DNA of 64,000 nt from Accumulibacter appositus (GTDB lineage Bacteria; Pseudomonadota; Gammaproteobacteria; Burkholderiales; Rhodocyclaceae). A program made the translations under genes and the position numbers. Of the stretch, positions 49,166-61,100 are shown piece after piece. The stretch lies in NCBI RefSeq assembly GCF_035440685.1, contig NZ_DAORMW010000016.1; one strand, given 5' to 3'. Numbering within the stretch: the first letter of the stretch is position 1; every line of letters begins with the position of its first letter. Under the pieces are notes generated by a model, which saw nothing but the letters and a program-made list of their open reading frames with translations, was not told the origin of the DNA and did not search any database.

Positions 49166-50608
49166 ATGGGTAAGCCGACTGGATTCATCGAGTACCAGCG
49201 TCTGGCGGAAGTCAGTGAGCCGGCCAAGTCACGTCTCAAGCATTACCGCGAGTTCATTCTCGCGCTCGACGACGAGCAGGCCAGCCTGCAGGGCGCGCGC
49301 TGCATGGACTGTGGCATTCCGTTCTGCAGTAGCGGCTGTCCGGTCAATAACATCATCCCGGACTGGAATGACCTGGTCTATCGGGGCCACTGGGAACAGG
49401 CGCTGGCCGTCCTTCATTCGACCAACAACTTTCCCGATTTCACTGGCCGCATTTGTCCGGCACCCTGTGAAGCTGCGTGCACCCTGAACATCAATACCGA
49501 CCCCGTCGGTATCAAGTCCATCGAGCATGCGATCGTCGACAAAGGCTGGGAAAAAGGCTGGATCCTGCCGCAGCCGCCGAAGCTGAAGACCGGCAAGACG
49601 GTCGCCGTCGTCGGCTCCGGGCCGGCCGGGCTGGCGGCCGCGCAGCAGTTGGCGCGCGTCGGTCACCGGGTCGTCGTTTTCGAGAAAAGCGATCGTCTGG
49701 GTGGCCTGTTGCGCTACGGTATTCCGGACTTCAAGATGGAAAAGCTGCATATTGATCGCCGCATTGCGCAGATGGAAGCCGAGGGCGTCGAGTTTCGCGT
49801 TAACCACGAGATCGGCGGCGGCGCTGCCGAGGCGATTCCCGCCGAGCGCCTGTTGGCCGAGTTCGATGCGCTGATTCTTGCCGGTGGCGCCGAGTCGCCG
49901 CGCGACCTGCCGGTGCCGGGCCGCGATCTCGATGGCGTGCACTTCGCCATGGACTTCCTGCCGCAGCAGAACAAGGTCAACGCCGGCGATCAGGTGCCGG
50001 AACAGATCAAGGCCACCGGCAAGCGGGTGGTGGTGATCGGCGGTGGCGATACCGGTTCCGACTGCGTCGGCACCAGCAACCGGCACGGCGCATTGTCGGT
50101 GACCCAGTTCGAGTTGATGCCGCAACCGCCGGAAAGCGAGAACAAGAGTCTGACCTGGCCCTATTGGCCCTTGAAGTTGCGCACCTCTTCATCACACGAA
50201 GAGGGCTGCGCGCGCGATTTTGCCGTTTCGACCAAGGAATTCATCGGCGAAAACGGCAAGGTCAAGGCTTTGAAGCTGGTCCGCGTCGAGTGGCAAAACG
50301 GTCGCATGAGCGAAGTTGCGGGTAGCGAAGTCGATATTCCCGCGGATCTCGTGCTCTTGGCGATGGGCTTCGTGGCGCCGATCAAGAACGGCTTGCTGGA
50401 ACAATTGGCTCTTGAACTCGATGCCCGTGGCAACGTCAAGGCAAGCACCGATGGTGACGGCTGCTATGCCAGCAGCGTGGCCAAGGTCTTTGCTGCGGGT
50501 GACATGCGGCGTGGCCAGTCGCTGGTCGTCTGGGCGATCCGCGAAGGTCGCCAGTGCGCACGCGAAGTCGACGCCTTCCTGATGGGCCGTTCCGACCTGC
50601 CACGCTGA
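49166..50608 (+). CDS. gltD: Glutamate synthase (NADPH) small subunit
   Basis: Supplies electrons from NADPH through FAD and Fe-S clusters to GltB. The 480-aa protein has N-terminal cluster cysteines (ARCMDCGIPFCSSGCPVNN and GRICPAPCEAACTLN). An FAD-binding Rossmann motif (VAVVGSGPAGLAAAQQLA), a GGLLRYGIPDFKM signature and an NADPH-binding motif (VVVIGGGDTGSDCVGTS) follow. The end, AAGDMRRGQSLVVWAIREGRQCA, is the family FAD-closing motif. It begins 2 bp after gltB. Confidence 0.96.
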   Translation: MGKPTGFIEYQRLAEVSEPAKSRLKHYREFILALDDEQASLQGARCMDCGIPFCSSGCPVNNIIPDWNDLVYRGHWEQALAVLHSTNNFPDFTGRICPAPCEAACTLNINTDPVGIKSIEHAIVDKGWEKGWILPQPPKLKTGKTVAVVGSGPAGLAAAQQLARVGHRVVVFEKSDRLGGLLRYGIPDFKMEKLHIDRRIAQMEAEGVEFRVNHEIGGGAAEAIPAERLLAEFDALILAGGAESPRDLPVPGRDLDGVHFAMDFLPQQNKVNAGDQVPEQIKATGKRVVVIGGGDTGSDCVGTSNRHGALSVTQFELMPQPPESENKSLTWPYWPLKLRTSSSHEEGCARDFAVSTKEFIGENGKVKALKLVRVEWQNGRMSEVAGSEVDIPADLVLLAMGFVAPIKNGLLEQLALELDARGNVKASTDGDGCYASSVAKVFAAGDMRRGQSLVVWAIREGRQCAREVDAFLMGRSDLPR

Positions 50609-50868
50609 GTCTGTGAGTCTGCGCGCACGGCGCGCTCGTGCCCGAACCGGGACGCGGGTGCCGCGCGCTCCTACAAGCTCCGCGCTGTGACATAGTTCCG
50701 GGCCGCGCGTGGTCGTTGCTGAAACAATGCTGACTGCGGCTGCGGCATTCTGGAATGTGCATTGTGCTTCGGCTTGGCGGCAGCTGCTTGCCGCCGATTG
50801 CCGGCCAGTGAAGTCTGCAGGACCACCACCACACTGCACCCTGGAAGCGGGTGTTAGGGGCTTAGCCA

Positions 50869-52227
50869 ATGAATATCGTCATTCTCGCTGCCGGCCAAGG
50901 CAAGCGCATGCATTCGAACCTGCCCAAGGTTCTTCATCCGGTGGCCGGCAAGGCCCTCGTCGCGCACGTCATCGACGCCGCCCGCAGCCTCGCTCCCCAG
51001 ACCATCTGCCTGGTCTACGGTCACGGTGGTGACGCCGTGCGCACGAGTGTCGATGCGCCCGATTTGCACTGGGTCGTGCAGGAACCGCAGCTGGGTACCG
51101 GCCACGCGGTGATGCAGGCCGTCCCGCAACTCAGCGCTGCCGAAACGACGCTCGTGCTCTACGGTGACGTGCCGCTGATCCAGGCCGAAACGCTCAGGAA
51201 ACTGGTGCACGCGGCACGCGGCGCACTGGCCATTCTCACCGTCGAACTGGCCGACCCCACCGGCTACGGGCGTATCGTGCACAACGCCGCCGGCGAGGTG
51301 GTGCGCATCGTCGAGCAGAAGGACGCCTCCGCCGAGGAGCGCAGCATCCGCGAAGTCAATACCGGCATCATCGCCTTGCCCACCGCGCGCCTGGCCGAAT
51401 GGCTCGCTCGCCTGTCGAACGACAACGCGCAGCAGGAGTACTACCTGACCGACATCGTCGGCATGGCGGTCGCCGACGGCGTGCCGATCCGGACCACGCA
51501 GCCGCAAGGGGAGTGGGAAGTGCTCGGCGTCAACAGCAAGGTGCAACTGGCCGAACTCGAACGCGTCGCGCAGCGGCAGACCGCCGAGCGGCTGATGGAG
51601 CAGGGCGTGCGCCTGGCCGACCCGGCACGCCTCGACGTGCGTGGCGAGCTGCTCTGCGGGCGCGACGTCTTCATCGACGTGAACTGCGTTTTCGAAGGTC
51701 GCGTCGTTCTCGAGGAAGCGGTCGACATCGGTCCTTGCTGCGTACTCAAGAACGCCAGCATCGGCGCCGGCTCGCGCCTCGCCGCCTTCAGCCACGTCGA
51801 GGACGCGATCGTCGGACCCGATGGCGTCATCGGGCCTTTCGCGCGCCTGCGCCCGGGGACCGAGCTCGGTGCCGGCGTGCACGTCGGCAACTTCGTCGAA
51901 CTCAAGAACACCAAGGTGGCCGCACAATCCAAGGCCAATCATCTGGCCTACGTCGGCGACGCGATCATCGGCAGTCGGGTAAATATCGGCGCCGGAACGA
52001 TCACCTGCAACTACGACGGCGCCAACAAGTTCAAGACGATCATCGAGGACGACGCCTTCATCGGTTCCGACACCCAGCTGGTGGCCCCGGTGACCGTCGG
52101 TCGCGGGGCAACGCTCGGCGCCGGGACGACGCTGACCAAGGACGCGCCGCCGGACACGCTGACCCTCTCGCGTGCCAGGCAGGTTTCGATTAGCGGCTGG
52201 AAACGGCCACAAAAAGTGAAGAAGTGA
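50869..52227 (+). CDS. glmU: Bifunctional GlmU (UDP-GlcNAc synthesis)
   Basis: Acetylates glucosamine-1-phosphate and uridylates it to UDP-GlcNAc, the precursor of peptidoglycan, lipid A and many exopolysaccharides. The 452-aa protein has an N-terminal pyrophosphorylase domain (LAAGQGKRMHSNLPKVLHPVAGK, LYGDVPLI, VNTGI) and a C-terminal left-handed beta-helix acetyltransferase (hexapeptide repeats from about 250; NFVELKNTKVAAQSKANHLAYVGDA with catalytic His, and AGTITCNYDGANKFKT). It is followed after 7 bp by glmS, an operon. Confidence 0.97.
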   Translation: MNIVILAAGQGKRMHSNLPKVLHPVAGKALVAHVIDAARSLAPQTICLVYGHGGDAVRTSVDAPDLHWVVQEPQLGTGHAVMQAVPQLSAAETTLVLYGDVPLIQAETLRKLVHAARGALAILTVELADPTGYGRIVHNAAGEVVRIVEQKDASAEERSIREVNTGIIALPTARLAEWLARLSNDNAQQEYYLTDIVGMAVADGVPIRTTQPQGEWEVLGVNSKVQLAELERVAQRQTAERLMEQGVRLADPARLDVRGELLCGRDVFIDVNCVFEGRVVLEEAVDIGPCCVLKNASIGAGSRLAAFSHVEDAIVGPDGVIGPFARLRPGTELGAGVHVGNFVELKNTKVAAQSKANHLAYVGDAIIGSRVNIGAGTITCNYDGANKFKTIIEDDAFIGSDTQLVAPVTVGRGATLGAGTTLTKDAPPDTLTLSRARQVSISGWKRPQKVKK

Positions 52228-52234
52228 GCTGACC

Positions 52235-54064
<1,830 letters not shown>

Positions 54065-54162
54065 GCAGCTGCAACCCCTCTTTATCCTCAATCCAGAGAA
54101 CACTCCCGGCAAGCGAAAGGTCCAGCTCGGCGCCGACGGCAGACGCCTCGATCCGAGTCGGC

Positions 54163-54183
54163 TGACTGTCGGAAAATTTTACA
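54163..54183 (+). promoter_or_regulatory. Upstream activator element shared by both PEP-CTERM genes
   Basis: The core TGTCGGAAAATTTTACA and four flanking bases are identical to the element at 8920-8940 (21 of 21 bases). It lies exactly 64 bp upstream of the sigma-54 promoter, the same distance as at the first gene. A PrsR-type binding site is the likely identity. Confidence 0.8.
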
Positions 54184-54247
54184 GTTGACGGCGGGCCGAT
54201 ATACCCTGTTCGCGTTAAGTGTATGAATTCCATAGTTTGTTGATTTA

Positions 54248-54263
54248 TGGCATGTTTGTTGCT
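54248..54263 (+). promoter_or_regulatory. Sigma-54 promoter of the second PEP-CTERM-type gene
   Basis: TGGCATGTTTGTTGCT has the invariant GG and GC 12 bp apart and a perfect TTGCT -12 box. The predicted start is near 54275, leaving a leader of about 120 nt. Confidence 0.85.
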
Positions 54264-54397
54264 CCCATTATCGGAATGTGGTCAATGGGGATCGATCACA
54301 CTGCCCGAGGTTCTTTGCTGCGCGGGGTGTCAGCATTGGATTGTCAGCCGAGCGGCAGCGCAGAATCGATTCCATCGTCAAGCGTGAGGGGGGTGCG

Positions 54398-55000
54398 ATG
54401 CGAAGCTATTTAGGAATGGGTGTGTTCCGGCGGTCTGCTTTCAACTGCAAACAGCTGCCACGGGCGGCAGGTGCTTTGCTGCTGTTTGCTGCCAGCGCAG
54501 TGACGGCAGCCACGGTCAGCTACAGCACGACGGATCTTGACGATGTCGTCATCGGCCAGGATCGATGGCGTTACCACTACACCATCGCCGCACCGCTGCC
54601 CGCTTTCAACTATGTCAATCTGCTGTTCGATCCCTCCCTTTACGCTCATCTCGTCGTTCATGGGTCGACTCCCGATCTCAGTGTGTTCGAGACACAGCCC
54701 GATACCTTCCTGCCGGCCGATGGACAAGTCACCGTCATGGCTCTGGCCGACATCCTCGGCACCACCACCGAGACCGTCGATCTCGATTTCGTCTGGCTTG
54801 GCGCCGGCCAGCCCGCTGGCCAGAGCTACGAACTCCTCGACGACTTCTTCAACAATGTCAGTCCCGCCCCTTTGCAGACTCACCTCGCCGGCAGCCAGTC
54901 CTTGCCCGTGCCTGGGTCGCTGAGCCTGCTTGCTCTCGGCCTGCTGGCCTTGCCAGCCCTGCGCCGTCGTCCGCGTTTCGCCAGAAAAACAAGCGAGTAG
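54398..55000 (+). CDS. PEP-CTERM-type secreted protein with variant PVP motif
   Basis: A 200-aa protein with an N-terminal signal peptide (hydrophobic AAGALLLFAASAVTAA, cleavage near residue 37). A globular body of no recognised family follows, rich in Asp, Leu and Thr. The C-terminal tripartite signal is LPVPGSLSLLALGLLALPALRRRPRF. The usual Pro-Glu-Pro is Pro-Val-Pro; the rest (GSLSLLALG helix and arginine cluster) is normal. The ATG at 54398 has GAGGGGGG four bases upstream; the frame is open to 54278 but only by chance. The conserved upstream element and sigma-54 promoter support membership in the PEP-CTERM regulon. Confidence 0.82.
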   Translation: MRSYLGMGVFRRSAFNCKQLPRAAGALLLFAASAVTAATVSYSTTDLDDVVIGQDRWRYHYTIAAPLPAFNYVNLLFDPSLYAHLVVHGSTPDLSVFETQPDTFLPADGQVTVMALADILGTTTETVDLDFVWLGAGQPAGQSYELLDDFFNNVSPAPLQTHLAGSQSLPVPGSLSLLALGLLALPALRRRPRFARKTSE

Positions 55001-55198
55001 CTCCCCCTCCGTAGTTTCGCGCACCGGGTTAGCCCCTTTTGCGGGCCCAGCCCGACGCGTTAGCGTTGCCGATCAGCTTGCTGTCGTCCTGAAAAACAAC
55101 AACAGGGACTTTTGCTGCGCGCGATAGGGGTGGTGCTTGTCGAGTGCCATCACGTCCATGCCGTGGCCTTGCCCCTGCTCAAGCGCAAGGAGTCGTCC

Positions 55199-58100
55199 AT
55201 GAGCACCGTGAATCGTCACACCTCCCGTCGTGTTGCCCGTATCCCTGCAGTAGCACGTCCGAGCGCGCTACTGACGCGCATGATGGTCTCAATCAACCGC
55301 TGGTTGCGCGGATGGTGGCAGCGCTGGCTCGACGCCGTTCTGCGCTGGCACAAGCGACCGGGTGAGGAACTCCCGCAAGTACGCCAACCGCTCACCTGCG
55401 AGCCACTTGAGCCGCGCATCCTCCTTTCCTCGGAATTCCATCCCGGCATTCAGGCGGTTCTCGTCACCAGTAGTAGTGCCCAGGCCTTGGATGTCTCCGC
55501 GCCGGCAACGATCAACCTCACGCCGCTGGTCGACGCCGATGGCACACAGGTCACCCTCGCCATTACCGGCCCCGGGACCGCGCAACTGGTCAGCGATGGC
55601 GCCGGCTTCGCACTGAAACTGAACAATACCGATGCCAGCACGCAGGTTTCCCTGGCAGCGAACGGCGGTGATGGTCGCGTCGTCCTCACAGGCATTTCCG
55701 TGCGCGATAACGTGGGAGCGCTGGACCTCGCCGTTGCCGATCTCCAGGGTGACGCGACTTTTTCTGGAACGCTGCGGACCCTCGTACTCGGCGACATCCG
55801 CAAATCCCGACTCGACATTGCCGGCGCCAGCGATATCGCTCTGCAGGCGGGCAGGATTGTTGATAGCCAGTTGCACGCCCCTCTGGCCAGGGTCAGCGTC
55901 GTCGCCAGCGACTGGCTGGCCGGGATTCCCGGAGCCAGTCGCCTTGAATTGGCGGGCTTGAGCAGCCTCAGCACCAGCGGCGACTTCGCTGCCGACCTCC
56001 ACGTGTCGGGGCAGGGTGTCCCCGTTTACGCCCTGGGCAGCGTGCGCGTGGGTGGTGGGATCGTCGGTGGGATGTGGTCAATCCACGGGCGTGGCAGTGT
56101 TCTTCAGGCAGGCAGCACTAGCCGCGACTGGTGCGCCAATCTCACCGGCACTCTGGTTCAGTTCATCAGCAAGGGTGACGCCTCTGGCAGCCTCTCGCTG
56201 GCCGCGCTGCAAATGCTGCAGGTGGGCGGTTCCGCTCGCGGCTTTACGCTGCTCGTTGGTGCCGATCTCGGCGATGATTGCGCACCGGGCGGTGTGGGTG
56301 CCAACGCCGACTCCTACCAAGCGGGGACGCTTGCCCGCGTCCGGATCAGCGGTGACCTTATCGATAGCCGGCTGCTGGTCGGGCTCGACCCGGTCAATGC
56401 AGTATTCGGTGACGGCAATGACCAGCAGTTGGGTAGCCCGACGCAACGTCTGCAGGAGTTCATCGTCGGTGGCCAGGTCACCGACAGCACGGTCGTCGCA
56501 CCTGCTTTCCCGAGCGCGGTGCGCATTGCGGGTACCAGTCTGGCGCCGGGAAGCCTCGGCCAAGTTTTTGCCAGCGTCTCCGCCGATTCCGTCGCTCCGC
56601 TTCTGAGCGCTCGCCTGCTCGACGACACTGGCAGCGTCTCGGACGATGGCCTTACCCGTGATCCAGCCGTAGTCGTCGAGATCACCGAAGCGGGCGTGCT
56701 CAGCGCGATCGAGGCGAACCTGGACAACAGCGCCGACTTTCTGCCGGTCAGCGCCGCCCTCCAGAGTGACGGAAGCTACCTCATCAACGCCCGTGCCCTC
56801 GCAGAGCTAAGCGGTAGCCGCTTGCCCGATGGCGCGTACACACTTTCGCTGCGCGCACGCGACGCTGCGGGCAACGTTGCCGAGCCGGTAACCGTCCGCT
56901 TCACCCTCGACACCAGCGCACCTGCCCTGGGGCAACTCGCGCTCGATCCGGCATCCGATAGCGGCGCCCTCGGGGATTTGAGCACCACCGCCGAGATCGT
57001 CACGCTGATCGGGCAATCCACTGCTGGCGCCGCCATCGAGCTCGCCGCCCTTGGCCTGAGCACCACGGCAGACGAAACCGGTGCCTTCAGCTTCACCAAC
57101 CTGGCCCTGGCGCTTGGCAGCAACCGTTTTGACTTCACCGCTTCCGACGCCGCCGGCAACCGCAGCACGGCCAGCCTCGAGGTCGAGCGCACGGAGCTTA
57201 TCGGCGACACCGCCGCCCCGACCCTGAGCGCCGCTCTGGCGAACGATAGCGGCACGTCGAACAGCGACCGGGTGACCAACGACCCGACCATCATTGGCCA
57301 GACCGGTGACGACGTTGGCGTTACCCAACTGCTTGTCGCCGTCGATCCAACAGGCACGCCCGACACCACAGACCTCTCTGGCCTAATCCAGCCCGACGGC
57401 AGTTTCACGCTCAGCGCAGGGCAACTGGCCAGCCTGGCGGCTGGCGTCCTCGCCGATGGTGAACACAGTGTCCTGATCCAGGCGCTCGACGCAGCCGGCA
57501 ACGCGACCGAGAAAACCGTCAGCTTCACCCTCGACACTGCGGCCCCAGCTGCGGCCACCTTCGCCATCGCCGCTGCCGATGCTTTCAATGGCGATGATAG
57601 CCAGACCAGCGCCAGCCGCGTTGTTCTACGCGGCCAGGCTCCGGCCGGGGCAGTTGTCACCCTTGGCGCTCAGGGCCTGTCGACGTTGGCTGGCCAAACC
57701 GGCAGCTTCCAGCTCGCCAACGTCGGACTGGTCGAAGGCGACAACCTGCTCAGCCTCACCATCGCCGATGCCGCCGGTAACACGCTGAGCGTGGCGCGTA
57801 CCCTGACCCGCGTCACCGCCACGCACAGCGATGCCGTGCTCGACTGGAATGCCATTGCTCTCGAAGCTATCAAGCGGGATGTGACCGATCCGCCCGTGGC
57901 GACCCGCGTGCTCGCCATCCAGAGCCTCGCCGTCTTCGATACTCTGGCCGCCATCGAAGGAACTCCCGCCTATCTGGTGCAACGCACTGTCAATGGCCCG
58001 ATTTCGATCAGTGCGGCCGTCGCCCAGGCCGCGTACCGCGTGCTCTCCCAGCTCTACCCGGCGCAGCGCGCGAGCTTCGACGCAGCCCTCCAGACCAGCC

Positions 58101-61100
58101 TCGCCGGCGTTCCTGAAGGGGCAGCCAGGACGGCGGGCATCGCTCTCGGCCAGGAGATCGCCGACGCGGTCCTGGCCATCCGCGCTGCTGACGGCTACCG
58201 CAATTTCATCACCGACGACGGCAGTACGGCGATTGGCAAGTGGCGCCCCACCGGCCCAGCCTTCCTCACCGCCGAGGACCCGCAGTGGAGTTATCTGGCG
58301 CCCTTCGCCCTGTCTTCGGGCGATGCGTTCCGCGCGCCGCCGCCACCGGCACTCGACTCGCTCGCCTATGCCCAGGCGCTGGAGGAGGTGCGCAGCCTTG
58401 GCTCGGCGACCAGCATCACCCGCAGTGCCGACCAGACCGAGCAGGCCTTGTTCTGGGCAGACGGTGGTGGCAGCCTGACGCCGCCGGGGCACTGGAGCCA
58501 GATCGCCTCACAAGTGGCCAGAGAGCAGGGCAACAGCCTCTCGGCCAACGCCCGTTTGCTGGCCCAGGTCAACGTCGCGCTGGCCGACGCTGCCATTGCC
58601 TGCTGGGATACCAAGTACGCCTACGATTTCTGGCGTCCGGAAACGGCCATCCACAATGCTGGTGCCGATGGCAATGCGGGCACCGCGCAAGATGCCAGCT
58701 GGCGCCCGCTCCTGATCTCGCCAGCACATCCCGACTACGTTTCGGGCCACTCCACTTTCAGCGCGGCGGCAGCCGAAGTTCTCGCCGCCACCTTCGGCGA
58801 TGCGGTCAGCTTCACTACCACCAGTTCGACCTTGCCCGGCGTGACGCGCAGCTACGGCAGTTTCAGCCAGGCCGCCGCCGAAGCCGGTGCCAGCCGCGTC
58901 TATGGTGGCATCCACACTTCCTTCGCCGACCTGGCCGGCCGGGAGCTCGGCAAGCAGGTGGCTGTCGCCACTTTGGCCCGCTTCTCGCTGAACCAGGACA
59001 CCCAGGCGCCGACCATCGTCGCCAGCAAGACGCCGGCAGCGACCAACAGCAACCTCACGCTTTCCGGCCAGATTCTCGATAACCTCTCTGGCGTCGCCGG
59101 TGCCCAGTGGCGCCTGGACAACGGCGAATTGCAGGAATTGGCCGTCGCTGCCAATGGGGGCTTCAGCATCAGCACCGCTTTCGCGCTAGACGGCTCGGCC
59201 GATGGCGTTCATACGCTCACCGTGTTGGCCCGGGATGTCGCAGGCAACCTGAGCGCCGCCTACACGCGCAGTTTCATCCTTGACACGCAGGCGCCGACCC
59301 TCAGCCTGAGCAGCCTGCAGGAAGGTGCCAGCCTCACCGGCAACTCACGCCTCACCGGCATCGCCGATGCTGCCGGTTCCGCGCTCACCCTGCTCAGCTA
59401 CCGCCTCGATAGCGGCCCGCTGCGCAGCCTGATTTTCGACAGTGACGGCGCCTTTGACGCCGCGCTGGCCTTTGCCGGTCTGGACATCGGAAGTCATACC
59501 CTGATCCTCAACGCCAGCGACGCGGCGGGTAACAGCGCGAGTCTCACGCGCACCGTCAAGGTCGACGCGTTGGCGGCCTTCACCGTCGTCAGTGTCACGC
59601 CCGCCAGCGGGGCGCAGGACGTGGGCGTGACTTTCCGTCCGCAGGTAAACTTCTCGCGGGCAGTCAATACCGCCACCCTCACCGCCGATAGCTTGTACGC
59701 GACGGCACCCGACGGCAGCAAGATCGCGGCAAGCATCGTCCCGGCGCTCGACGGCAGCTTCGCCTGGTTGTTCTTCACCAAGCCCTTGCCGGGCGCTTCG
59801 CAGATCACGCTACATGTCAATGGCTCGGCGATTCGCGCCCAGCAGGATGGCGCCTTCCTCGACGCCGACGGCAACGGGACCGGCGGTGGCCTGCTCACCA
59901 GCACCTTCAGCACCGTCAGCCGCACCGCGGTGGCCGGGACGCGGCTTGTCGGCAAGGTGGTCGACCCCGGTCCTGACCTGCAGCCGATGACCTTCGACGA
60001 CATCGGCCGTGGTGCCGACGGGATCATCCACACGCCTGACGACGTATTCCTGCTACCCATCGCACACGCCAAGGTCTATGTTCTTGGCCAGGAAGACCGC
60101 TTCGTCTTCACCGACGCCGATGGCAACTTCACACTCGACGGCGTGCCGGCGGGCACAGTGAAGGTCGCCGTCGACGGCCGCACCGCCAGCAACGCGCCGA
60201 GCGGCGTGTTTTTCCCCGAGATGGTGATGGACGTCGAACTGCTGCCCGGCGTCACCAACACGTTGATGGGCGGCATGGGTTCAGTCGCCAAGCGCCTGGC
60301 GAACATCGATCGCCGCGAAGTCTACTTGCCGCGCGTGCCGACCAGTGCCCTGCAGGCAGTGAGCGATACCGCGACGACGGTGATTACCCTCACCGACGCG
60401 GCCTCCGCGCCGCAACTCACCGAGCAGCAGCGTGCTGGACTGACGCTGACCGTCAACCCGGGCAGCGCGATCGGCGAGAACGGCGAAGTGCTGCAGGACG
60501 TGCAGATCGGCATCAGTACCGTACCACCCGAACTAGTGCGCGACATGTTGCCGCCGGGCGTGCTGCAGCACAGCTTCGACATCACCATCCAGGCGCCCGG
60601 CGTGGCGACCTTTGCCGAACCCGTGGAGATCAGCTTCCCGAACGTGTTCGCTGCGGCGCCGGGAACGAAGCTGAACATTCTGAGTTTCGATCACACGACC
60701 GGGCGCCTGGTGATCAACGGGACGGGGACGGTGTCGGCGGATGGCTTGACGGTGGTGTCGGACCCGGGGTCGGGGATTCGGGCGCCGGGGTGGCACAGCA
60801 TGACGCAACCGGGCAATCCCGTAAGGGGGCCGGCCGACCCGCCTCCTCCGCCACCGTGCGACGAGGACGCTAAATCCAATCCTCTAGACAACATGACCTT
60901 CTGGAGTGACAGTCTCGCGGACATCCTTGAGTGCGCGTCGAGTATCAGCGAGACGCTTCGAATCATCAGGAACGTCTATACGGTCATGAATGATTCATTC
61001 GGGCTCGTCGCCGAGTTGGTCGATCTGGTCCGGACCACCAAGACAGCGGTCAACCAAGGTCAGCCGGCGTCGGTCGTTCTGGGATTTGCCAAGGTGGCTC

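Larger units (their letters stand above)
54065..54397. other. Regulatory intergenic region of the second PEP-CTERM gene
   Basis: This 333-bp region carries no gene. It holds the 21-bp upstream element (54163-54183) and a sigma-54 promoter (54248-54263), both oriented toward the gene at 54398. It is markedly AT-richer than its surroundings. Confidence 0.75.

Noticed and set aside
55001..55198. A sigma-54 promoter or the shared PEP-CTERM element upstream of the giant gene
   Set aside because: Neither the 21-bp element nor a GG-N10-GC promoter with good flanks is visible here, so the giant gene is not placed in that regulon.
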